Part shown: one piece after another, positions 7,598 to 14,017 of the stretch | How the letters are laid out: every line of letters starts with the position of its first letter | How positions within the stretch are numbered: the first letter of the stretch is position 1 | Source: JAATFY01 sp049276515 | GTDB taxonomy: Bacteria; Pseudomonadota; Alphaproteobacteria; UBA9219 | Direction: 5' to 3' | NCBI GenBank assembly: GCA_049276515.1 | Contig: JBASWO010000058.1 | Span: forward strand, 1-24,307 | Length of the DNA stretch: 24,307 nucleotides | Position numbers and translations under genes: made by a program | Notes under the pieces: model-generated | Seen by the model: the letters and a program-made list of their open reading frames with translations, nothing else | Databases searched by the model: none | Told to the model about the DNA's origin: nothing

Positions 7598-7978
7598 TTA
7601 TTTCTTGGTTGCAATCTTCTTACCGGCGATCGGCTTAGCGCGGCCCTTACGTGTACGCGCATTGGTGTGCGTACGCTGACCACGAACAGGCAGACCCTTA
7701 CGATGACGCAGACCGCGATAGCAGCCCAAATCCATCAGGCGCTTAATGTTCATCGCGATGTCGCGACGCAAATCGCCTTCTACCTTGTAATGTTTGTCGA
7801 TGTCTTCACGGACCTTCAAGATTTCAGCTTCGGTCAATTGATTGACGCGCTTGGTCGGATCAACACCGATACGTTCGCAAATTTCCAAAGCATTGGTTGG
7901 ACCAATACCGAAAATGTAGCGCAATGAAATGTGCAATGGCTTTTGAGCCGGAATATTTACGCCTGCAATACGTGCCAC
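7598..7978 (-). CDS. rpsM: 30S ribosomal protein S13
   Basis: Small-subunit head protein of 126 aa, which contacts the P-site tRNA and 50S bridges. The start is ARIAGVNIPAQKPLHISLRY, and the C-terminal GLPVRGQRTHTNARTRKG is invariant in the family. It begins with GTG at 7978, with AAGGAGAG six bases upstream. It is first in the rpsM-rpsK-rpoA-rplQ operon. In many alphaproteobacteria secY and adk immediately precede this gene; here they are absent and the operon has its own promoter at 8124-8151. Confidence 0.98.
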   Translation of the reverse strand: MARIAGVNIPAQKPLHISLRYIFGIGPTNALEICERIGVDPTKRVNQLTEAEILKVREDIDKHYKVEGDLRRDIAMNIKRLMDLGCYRGLRHRKGLPVRGQRTHTNARTRKGRAKPIAGKKIATKK

Positions 7979-8082
7979 GTCTTACTCTCCTTAAAGTTAA
8001 CCCTAACGTTGAAAAAACAAGTCACCTCGCTGGCGTCACCATCTTCCGACGCGCGCCGGCAAAAACTTGTCTTTAAACACGC

Positions 8083-8110
8083 AAAAAAGGGCCCAGACCC
8101 GACATTCGGG
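8083..8110 (-). promoter_or_regulatory. Possible attenuator-like hairpins in the rpsM leader
   Basis: Just after the predicted start site, the minus-strand RNA can form CCCGA/UCGGG around a 3-nt loop (8110-8098). Alternatively it can form GGGU/GCCC (8100-8089), which is followed directly by six U residues (8088-8083). The two share bases and exclude each other. The stems are only 4-5 bp, so a regulatory role is speculative; autogenous control by a ribosomal protein would be the obvious hypothesis. Confidence 0.3.
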
Positions 8111-8123
8111 GCTGAGGCGGCGG

Positions 8124-8151
8124 AGTATAGGGATCGGCAGCACGAAGTCAA
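8124..8151 (-). promoter_or_regulatory. Strong sigma-70 promoter of the alpha ribosomal operon
   Basis: On the minus strand TTGACT (8151-8146) and TATACT (8129-8124) are 16 bases apart, each one mismatch from consensus. Predicted transcription starts near 8117, giving a leader of about 140 nt before the rpsM GTG at 7978. This is the best sigma-70 match I see in the window, as expected for a ribosomal operon. Confidence 0.75.
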
Positions 8152-8159
8152 GCAATGCG

Positions 8160-8421
8160 GATACCGAAATAATCAAGATGTTTATTGGGGTTAGAATGCC
8201 CTTCTTACCCCTGAAATGCCCCGGCATAAATCTTCAAAAACCCGCATTTCGTAGCAATAAACTAAACTTTGTTGCACTGTGTCAAAAACGATACAATCTA
8301 AGTCGCTGAAAAATAATGCCTTTAACTTATTGTAAGGTAAAGAAATAATGGACTGGCTATTCATTTCTTGTTGACGCTGGGTGTATATTATACCGCAATG
8401 CACAAATTCGAGGAGAGACCG
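8160..8421. other. Intergenic region between alpha operon and 57-aa ORF
   Basis: Apart from the minus-strand promoter next to it, this stretch of about 260 bases holds no convincing gene. The TTGACG at 8370 followed by an AT-rich TATATTATA could belong to a forward promoter for the 8422 gene, but the spacing to any -10 hexamer is poor. A weak TTGTTG-N17-TACAAT also lies near 8271-8299. No RNA gene is recognised. Confidence 0.4.
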
Positions 8422-8595
8422 ATGGCGTCCCCCACCCTAAAAGAAACCGTCGATACCACACGTATTGGTGAATATGCGGCTAACCAGCCTGTCTCAGGGG
8501 TCGTTAGCGTCAATCAGACTTTTGTCGTCAATGGTCATGGACGTGGCGCTTTTGTGCGCATGGAAGTCCAACCTAAAGAAAAAAAGAGCGCTTAA
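8422..8595 (+). CDS. Hypothetical 57-aa protein
   Basis: Small protein starting MASPTLKETVDTTRIGEYAAN at an ATG that follows GAGGAGAG at ideal spacing; this start is preferred over in-frame upstream codons that lack such a site. The middle (QPVSGVVSVNQTFVVNGHGRG) looks beta-rich, and the tail is basic (KEKKSA). It has no signal peptide, membrane segment or cysteine, and I recognise no family. Its stop abuts that of the convergent grxD gene (TAATTA, 8593-8598). The good ribosome binding site and protein-like composition argue that it is real. Confidence 0.6.
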   Translation: MASPTLKETVDTTRIGEYAANQPVSGVVSVNQTFVVNGHGRGAFVRMEVQPKEKKSA

Positions 8596-8946
8596 TTAAG
8601 CCGTTTGCTGATGGGCTTCAAAGGGTACGCCCTTGTCGCCCAGCGTCTTCTGTAGCTCACCACTCTGGAACATCTCACGCATAATATCGCAGCCGCCAAC
8701 AAACTCGCCTTTGATATAAAGCTGAGGAATGGTTGGCCAGTTGCTAAAATCCTTGATGCCTTGCCGCAAGCTTGGATCCGTCAAAATATCAATGCCCTTA
8801 AATTTCACGCCAAGCATGCTGAGAATCTGTACAGATTGTGCGGAGAAGCCGCATTGCGGAAATACGGGCGTGCCCTTCATATAAAGGACAACGTCATTCG
8901 TGTTAATTTCAGCGCGAATACGCTCAGCTACAGCTGGATCAATCAT
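8596..8946 (-). CDS. grxD: Monothiol CGFS glutaredoxin (Grx4 type)
   Basis: Monothiol glutaredoxin of 116 aa that, in this family, binds a [2Fe-2S] cluster with glutathione and acts in Fe-S transfer with BolA partners. Visible features are Lys24 in YMKGTP, the active-site Cys32-Gly-Phe-Ser, the WPTIPQLYI glutathione-binding block (about 71-79) and GGCD. Length matches the single-domain class. The ATG at 8946 has AAGGA eight bases upstream. It follows bolA by 15 bases, a conserved pairing that supports a shared function. It is the last gene of the purQ-purL-bolA-grxD run. Confidence 0.96.
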   Translation of the reverse strand: MIDPAVAERIRAEINTNDVVLYMKGTPVFPQCGFSAQSVQILSMLGVKFKGIDILTDPSLRQGIKDFSNWPTIPQLYIKGEFVGGCDIMREMFQSGELQKTLGDKGVPFEAHQQTA

Positions 8947-8961
8947 AGTTTTTATCCTTCC

Positions 8962-9213
8962 TTATCCTTGAGAAACATTCTGCGAGGGTGCGGCCGTTGT
9001 TAAGGCTAGGGCATGTAAAACGCCACCGACACGACCCTGTAACGCGGCATAGACCATTTGATGCTGCTGAACACGTGACTTACCAAAAAAAGCCGGGCTT
9101 TCGACATGCGCTTGGTAATGGTCGCCATCACCACGCAGATCTTTAATTTCTACCTTGGCATCTGGCAAAGCATCTTTAATAAGGCGCTCAATCTCATCGG
9201 CATTCATTGGCAT
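8962..9213 (-). CDS. bolA: BolA family protein
   Basis: Small BolA-like protein of 83 aa. Its family partners CGFS glutaredoxins in Fe-S cluster handling and may bind DNA. The conserved core is present: a start helix (ADEIERLIKDALPDAKVEI), the GDGDHYQAHVESPAFFGKSRVQQHQMVYAALQ region including the conserved His of the second helix, and GGVLHALALTT. The ATG at 9213 has GAGGAG eight bases upstream; the second ATG two codons later is too far away. It lies 17 bases after purL and 15 before grxD, so it is cotranscribed with both. Length suggests the short IbaG/BolA2-like subgroup. Confidence 0.95.
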   Translation of the reverse strand: MPMNADEIERLIKDALPDAKVEIKDLRGDGDHYQAHVESPAFFGKSRVQQHQMVYAALQGRVGGVLHALALTTAAPSQNVSQG

Positions 9214-9230
9214 AATTAATACTCCTCGGC

Positions 9231-11441
9231 CTAATGGCTCATATAATCAGGTAGCCAGCTTTCAAAATGGGTACGTAAATCAGAAAGTTCAACCATGCCT
9301 ACGCCTTTTAAAGCTAGACTGCTGCCGATTGTCTGCCCCAGAAGCAGATGCGGTATATTAGCCGCATCGAGCATTTCTTGAAAAGCGTCAGCATCTTTCA
9401 CGGTCACAATATAACGCCCCTGATCTTCACCAAACCAAAAAGCAGCATCGCCTTCTTGTTCAATCGAGCAGCCCACATCACTTGCCAGAGCCATTTCACT
9501 CAGAGCCACAAGCAATCCACCATCCGATACGTCGTGGCAAGCCGTGATAGCGCCGGCTTGGATGTGATTGCGAATAAATTTACCGTTGCGGCGCTCAGCT
9601 GTGAGGTGCACAGGTGGCACATCGCCCTCTTCTTTGCCATGTATTTCACGTAAATAGAGGGACTGGCCGATATGAGCATGGCCTTCACCGACAACAAAGA
9701 TCGCTTCACCTTCATTTTTGAAACGAATGCAGGTTGTCTTAGCAACATCATCAATCAAACCAACACCGCCAATAACAGGTGCTGGTAAAATCGGACTTCC
9801 ATTGGTCTCGTTGTAAAGGCTGCAATTGCCAGAGACGATCGGATAATCAAGCGCAAGACAGGCTTCTTTAATACCCTGCACGGCACCAACGAACTGGCCC
9901 ATAATCCGAGGTTTCTCGGGATTGCCGAAATTCATATTGTCCGTAATAGCGAGAGGTTTGGCCCCAACCGCACAAAGATTGCGATAAGTTTCAACGACCG
10001 CCTGCTTGCCGCCCATCACGGGATCAGCAGCGCAATAGCGAGGTGAGCAATCAACAACCATAGCAAGAGCTTTTTGTGAGCCTTCAAGGCGGACTACAGC
10101 AGCATCACCACCAGGCCCTTGCGCTGTATTGGCGCCAACCAAACTATCATATTGTTCAGTAATCCAACGGCGTGAGCATAAATCAGGTGATGCTATGAGC
10201 TTCTTCAAAGCATCCAAAGCCGTCATGCCCTTCGGTAGCGGATATTTAGCCGGATCAATATGTGCCTGTGGCGGTGTTGGCTCCCACGGGCGATTATAAA
10301 GAGGTGATTGCTCAACGAGAGGATCAACTTTGATATCAACTTCTGTTTTGCCATGGCGCTTACAGACCAAACGGCCGGTATCAGTTAGTTTACCAATGAT
10401 CGCAAAATCTAATTCCCATTTATGGAAAATCTTTTCAGCTTCAGCTTCACGGCCAGGCTTCAAGACCATCAACATGCGCTCCTGACTTTCGGAAAGCATG
10501 ATTTCATAGGCACTCATATTGGGCTCACGCTGCGGCACTTTATCGAGATCAAGTTCGATGCCGAGATTGCCTTTGGATGCCATCTCAACTGAAGATGAGG
10601 TAAGACCTGCTGCACCCATATCTTGAATGGAGACGATGGCATCTGTTGCCATTAATTCAAGACAAGCTTCGATCAGAAGTTTTTCTGTGAAAGGATCCCC
10701 CACTTGTACTGTGGGCTTTTTGGTTTCAACATTGGCATTAAATTCAACCGAGGCCATCGTGGCACCTTTAATGCCATCACGACCGGTCTTTGATCCCACA
10801 TACACAACGGGGTTGCCGATACCGGCAGCCGCTGAATAGAAAATCTTATTTTTATCCGCGATACCAACGGTCATAGCATTGACGAGGCAATTACCATTAT
10901 AACTCGGATGGAAATTGGTTTCGCCACCCACAGTTGGGATGCCAACGCAGTTACCATAGCCACCAATACCTGCCACAACACCTGCGACGAGGGATTTTGT
11001 TTTAGGATGTTTAGGATCGCCAAAACGAAGTGCGTTTAAATTCGCAATGGGGCGCGCACCCATGGTAAAAACATCACGCAAAATACCACCAACGCCGGTT
11101 GCAGCACCCTGATAGGGCTCGATATAAGATGGGTGATTATGGCTTTCGATTTTGAAGATCGCCGCTTGTCCATCACCAATATCAATGACGCCAGCATTTT
11201 CACCAGGCCCACAAATGACTTGCGGCCCTGTCGTTGGCAAAGTCTTCAGCCAAACGCGGGTTGATTTATAAGAGCAGTGTTCTGACCACATAGCTGCAGC
11301 GACACCAAACTCAGCCATTGTTGGCTCACGCCCCATCACACTCAAAAGAACCTTATATTCTTCTTTTGTCATGCCGTGATCGGCCAATAATTGATCAACG
11401 TTCAATTTGTCTTCAGAGATTTTTTTTGCTGCGGCTGTCAT
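9231..11441 (-). CDS. purL: Phosphoribosylformylglycinamidine synthase subunit PurL (small type)
   Basis: Synthetase subunit of step four of de novo purine synthesis (FGAR plus glutamine plus ATP to FGAM), 736 aa. Near the N-terminus it carries SEHCSYKST (53-61), GPGENAGVIDIGDG (78-91) and IESHNHPS (98-105) with the catalytic His. Later blocks such as DMGAAGLTSSS, NMNFGNPEKP and HDVSDGGL are all present. Length fits the form that works with separate PurQ and PurS. I chose the ATG at 11441 because it overlaps the preceding gene's TGA (ATGA); the ATG at 11471 would lengthen the overlap. No purS is seen in this window. It is followed closely by bolA. Confidence 0.97.
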   Translation of the reverse strand: MTAAAKKISEDKLNVDQLLADHGMTKEEYKVLLSVMGREPTMAEFGVAAAMWSEHCSYKSTRVWLKTLPTTGPQVICGPGENAGVIDIGDGQAAIFKIESHNHPSYIEPYQGAATGVGGILRDVFTMGARPIANLNALRFGDPKHPKTKSLVAGVVAGIGGYGNCVGIPTVGGETNFHPSYNGNCLVNAMTVGIADKNKIFYSAAAGIGNPVVYVGSKTGRDGIKGATMASVEFNANVETKKPTVQVGDPFTEKLLIEACLELMATDAIVSIQDMGAAGLTSSSVEMASKGNLGIELDLDKVPQREPNMSAYEIMLSESQERMLMVLKPGREAEAEKIFHKWELDFAIIGKLTDTGRLVCKRHGKTEVDIKVDPLVEQSPLYNRPWEPTPPQAHIDPAKYPLPKGMTALDALKKLIASPDLCSRRWITEQYDSLVGANTAQGPGGDAAVVRLEGSQKALAMVVDCSPRYCAADPVMGGKQAVVETYRNLCAVGAKPLAITDNMNFGNPEKPRIMGQFVGAVQGIKEACLALDYPIVSGNCSLYNETNGSPILPAPVIGGVGLIDDVAKTTCIRFKNEGEAIFVVGEGHAHIGQSLYLREIHGKEEGDVPPVHLTAERRNGKFIRNHIQAGAITACHDVSDGGLLVALSEMALASDVGCSIEQEGDAAFWFGEDQGRYIVTVKDADAFQEMLDAANIPHLLLGQTIGSSLALKGVGMVELSDLRTHFESWLPDYMSH

Positions 11442-11722
11442 TTGCGTTTTTCCGACGTCATAAGTGTGCATTGTCCATCAATACATTTTGCTTTGCTTTT
11501 AAGGTTTACAGCAGGTCGTGTTTCGCAACGCTCACTTTTTAAAACAAACCGGCCATACTCTTTTTTAAAGTTTTTGTTGATGGTTTCGTGCGTATTGCAA
11601 ATACCAGTCGTTTTAATGCAGTCACTATTCTGCTCACAAACCAACCACTCGCTGGGAAAATCTGACGCCAGCAATGGTCCAGAGAAAAACACGAGAGCAA
11701 AGAGTATGGCGACTTTTCTCAT
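11438..11722 (-). CDS. Small secreted six-cysteine protein within the purQ-purL operon
   Basis: A 94-aa protein with a clear Sec signal peptide (MRKVAILFALVFFSGPLLA, cleavage likely after LLA at 19), so it should act in the periplasm or outside the cell. The mature part has six cysteines in the pattern CEQNSDC, ICNT, RCET, KCIDGQC, typical of a disulphide-bonded mini-domain. The segment around INKNFKKEYGRF resembles small Cys-cluster proteins of unknown function. Its ATG overlaps the purQ TGA, and its own TGA overlaps the purL ATG, both as ATGA. Translation is therefore probably coupled on both sides, although a secreted protein has no known place in purine synthesis. Confidence 0.8.
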   Translation of the reverse strand: MRKVAILFALVFFSGPLLASDFPSEWLVCEQNSDCIKTTGICNTHETINKNFKKEYGRFVLKSERCETRPAVNLKSKAKCIDGQCTLMTSEKRK

Positions 11723-12381
11723 CCCATAACCTTCGCAATACTCTCAAAAAGAACAGCTCCATCAGTGCTGCCATGCATAGGCTCTACAGCATCTTCAGGA
11801 TGCGGCATCATGCCCAAAACATTACGCTCCTTATTAAAAACGCCTGCTATGTCTTGTAAGGAACCATTGGGATTATCTTTATATGTGAATGCGACTTGCT
11901 GATTGTCTTGCATGCTCTTGAGTTGATCGGGCTGTACAAAATAATTACCATCACCGTGAGCCACGATCACATTGAGTTCCTGCTTAGGCTTACAAAGACG
12001 TGTAAAGTCGCTGTTATTATTCTCAACTCGCAATGTCACTTTCTTACAAACAAATTTTAAATGAGCGTTACGCAGGAGGATGCCAGGAACCAATTGCGTT
12101 TCGCAGAGCATCTGAAATCCATTACAGATCCCCCACACGCGTGTTCCTTTTTTAGCGCGATCAATGACTTCACGCATAATCGGAGAATGGGCAGCCATAG
12201 CTCCGCAGCGCAAATAATCGCCGTGTGAGAAGCCGCCTGGCAATACAACGAGATCTACTTTGGGCAATTCGCTGTCGCCATGCCATATAATTTGAGGCTT
12301 TTTGCCTGTAGCGCGCTGCAAAGCTTTGGCCGCATCACCTTCGCGGTTTGAACCTGGAAAAACGATAACGGCAGCCTGCAT
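11719..12381 (-). CDS. purQ: Phosphoribosylformylglycinamidine synthase subunit PurQ
   Basis: Class I glutamine amidotransferase of 220 aa that supplies ammonia to PurL. The nucleophile is Cys86 in GICNGFQML, and the catalytic His194 and Glu196 are in MMPHPEDA. FPGSNRE near the start and LPGGFSHGDYLRCG (47-60) are family hallmarks. I chose the ATG at 12381, which gives the standard MQAAVIVFPGSN start and has GGA seven bases upstream; alternatives at 12396 and 12393 add a few residues. The stop overlaps the ATG of the secreted Cys protein. purS, usually just upstream, is not present. Confidence 0.96.
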   Translation of the reverse strand: MQAAVIVFPGSNREGDAAKALQRATGKKPQIIWHGDSELPKVDLVVLPGGFSHGDYLRCGAMAAHSPIMREVIDRAKKGTRVWGICNGFQMLCETQLVPGILLRNAHLKFVCKKVTLRVENNNSDFTRLCKPKQELNVIVAHGDGNYFVQPDQLKSMQDNQQVAFTYKDNPNGSLQDIAGVFNKERNVLGMMPHPEDAVEPMHGSTDGAVLFESIAKVMG

Positions 12382-12417
12382 AAGGGGATCCATCAAATCG
12401 GAGTCGAATTTGACTGC

Positions 12418-12445
12418 AATCTAGGACATTATTACCCGTGCGCAA
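12418..12445 (-). promoter_or_regulatory. Weak candidate promoter for the purQ operon
   Basis: On the minus strand TTGCGC (12445-12440) and TAGATT (12423-12418) are 16 bases apart, each with two mismatches to the sigma-70 consensus. It lies in the 88-base gap between the transporter gene and purQ. Readthrough from the transporter gene is the alternative, since no terminator is visible in the gap. Confidence 0.28.
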
Positions 12446-12469
12446 AAAGAATTTTACCCGCATATTTCC

Positions 12470-13204
12470 TTATATTTGTTCCTTTTTGGCAAAGAGGGCA
12501 AAGGGGTTGAAGTTTGTGCCGCGGTCATAGACATCCAGACCCTCAACGCGCTTTAAGTAGCCACAAATAGCGTAGGTTGCCGGCGTTGCCAAAAACTCAT
12601 AAGCCGTGCAAAACACAACGGTTGAGAGCCAAAGATTGACCAAGGTTGTGGCTGATAATGTGCCCGTCAAACCAAAAGCGATGCCATAAAAGAAAAAATT
12701 ATCAACCAATTGACCTAAAGCTGTGGACAGCACAGCGCGCAACCACAGCCACTTACCGTTTGTTTTAATTTTCAATTTAGCAAGGATATAGGAATTTGTA
12801 ATTTCGCCCAGAAAGAAACACACCATCACCGCAAAGGTTAAAAGTGCGGATTGACCAAAGATCGTCTCATACGCTTTCTGATCCGTGTAATGATCGCTCG
12901 GCGGTACATTGACCATAGCGTATAGGATGAGTGACGCCACAAAAAGCATCACAAGTCCCGTCCACACAATACGTCGCGTCTGGCGATAGCCATAGACTTC
13001 GGTAAATACGTTAGCGAAGATATATGTCATGGGATATATCAACACACCCACACTAAATTCAAATATGCCCACATTAAAAATTTTAGATGCCGTAAAAGTC
13101 GAAAGCATCAAGCAACAAATCCAAACCATGCCAATAATATCTAGATATTTGAAATGCTGCTTACTGGCCAGGAGCGGATCAGTAATCAAAATAGCTTTAT
13201 TCAT
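12470..13204 (-). CDS. yhhQ: Queuosine precursor transporter (YhhQ/VUT family)
   Basis: Inner-membrane protein of 244 aa with about six hydrophobic segments, of the COG1738 family that imports queuine precursors (preQ0/preQ1) for tRNA queuosine. Family features include the conserved early segment MLSTFTASKIFNVGIFEF, YPMTYIFANVFTEVYGYRQTRRIVW with its conserved Glu and Arg residues, and FLGEITNSYILAKLK followed by LGQLVDNFFFYGIAF. I chose the ATG at 13204 because GGGGA lies six bases upstream; the frame extends to 13315 but without support. It is divergent from an XRE regulator, with a palindrome between them. I looked for a preQ1 riboswitch in the leader and found none recognisable. Substrate is from family knowledge. 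Confidence 0.88.
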   Translation of the reverse strand: MNKAILITDPLLASKQHFKYLDIIGMVWICCLMLSTFTASKIFNVGIFEFSVGVLIYPMTYIFANVFTEVYGYRQTRRIVWTGLVMLFVASLILYAMVNVPPSDHYTDQKAYETIFGQSALLTFAVMVCFFLGEITNSYILAKLKIKTNGKWLWLRAVLSTALGQLVDNFFFYGIAFGLTGTLSATTLVNLWLSTVVFCTAYEFLATPATYAICGYLKRVEGLDVYDRGTNFNPFALFAKKEQI

Positions 13205-13290
13205 ATGTAGTCCCCATGTGCTGTAGTCTGGGGCTAGAAAAACACGCGCGGGTCGCAAGTAATGGCCGCATCTATTTAATAACTTCATTT

Positions 13291-13318
13291 TACATGTTTT
13301 ATTAATATAAAACATGTA
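13291..13318. promoter_or_regulatory. Perfect inverted repeat, probable XRE operator
   Basis: Arms TACATGTTTTAT (13291-13302) and ATAAAACATGTA (13307-13318) are exact reverse complements around TAAT. The repeat lies in the 125-base gap between the divergent transporter and XRE genes and ends 12 bases before the XRE ATG, so it probably overlaps both promoters. A partial third copy, ATTTTACGTTTTATGA, follows directly and runs into the start codon. Autoregulation by the adjacent regulator is an inference. Confidence 0.65.
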
Positions 13319-13329
13319 TTTTACGTTTT

Positions 13330-13959
13330 ATGACACCCGCCCTCATTCGCGCTGCTCGCGGCCTTCTCAATTGGCAACAACAAGATCTTGCCACGGCTTC
13401 GGGCCTATCTTTGTCTGCCGTCAATAATTATGAGCGCAATTTGGGAAAAACGCGGCCCGTGACACTGAAAGCAATGACTTCGACTTTAGAAGAAGCTGGC
13501 ATTGAATTTCTGGCCAGTGGCGGCGTACGCCACAGTGATGACATTATGAATATTCAGCGTTTTTCAGGTGCTGATTACATACAAAAAATGAATGAAGATA
13601 TTTATGCCTCAGTCCGAAAGACTGGCCAGGATATCTTTACATGTTCGACGGACGAAAGCCGCTGGTACAGCCCTGATGTTAAAAAATCTGCTGAACAATA
13701 TTACGCATGGCGTAAAAAAATGAACGTCAAGGAATACTACCTTGTTGCCGACGGCAACACTGTATTTGAGAGCCCAAAGCAGCACTATCGCTTTTTGCCA
13801 GAAGCCATGATTGGAAAAATTACCTATGCGATTTATGCCGATCGCATCGCCCTTATCAATTGGCGCAAGAAACAAGTCATTATCCTACGCGGCAACCATT
13901 TGGTTGAGCCCTTCCGCGAGCAATTCAAATATCTGTGGCGGCTAGCCAAGAAAACTTGA
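13330..13959 (+). CDS. XRE-family transcriptional regulator
   Basis: A 209-aa protein with an N-terminal Cro/C1-type helix-turn-helix at about 5-58 (IRAARGLLNWQQQDLATASG, then LSAVNNYERNLGKTRPV). An unrecognised C-terminal domain of about 130 residues follows (GADYIQKMNEDIYASVRKTG to the end). It is rich in aromatic and charged residues (ESRWYSPD, KEYYLVADGNTVF, LINWRKKQVIIL) and may sense a ligand or form oligomers. The ATG at 13330 has no ribosome binding site and lies 12 bases after the inverted repeat, so the mRNA may be nearly leaderless. Divergence from the queuosine-precursor transporter makes that gene a plausible target, but this is inferred from position only. Confidence 0.85.
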   Translation: MTPALIRAARGLLNWQQQDLATASGLSLSAVNNYERNLGKTRPVTLKAMTSTLEEAGIEFLASGGVRHSDDIMNIQRFSGADYIQKMNEDIYASVRKTGQDIFTCSTDESRWYSPDVKKSAEQYYAWRKKMNVKEYYLVADGNTVFESPKQHYRFLPEAMIGKITYAIYADRIALINWRKKQVIILRGNHLVEPFREQFKYLWRLAKKT

Positions 13960-14017
13960 GATTTGCGCCAACTTCATCCCACGCGTATGCTGGCTTCGAA
14001 CGCAAAGCGGAATCCAC

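Noticed and set aside
8348..8374. Micro-ORF MDWLFISC as a leader peptide
   Set aside because: Only eight codons with a poorly spaced ribosome binding site and no run of regulatory codons; chance is sufficient.
13205..13329. Possible preQ1 riboswitch before the queuosine-precursor transporter
   Set aside because: No preQ1-I or preQ1-II core sequence or suitable hairpin is visible; the gap is mostly the inverted repeat and AT-rich DNA.
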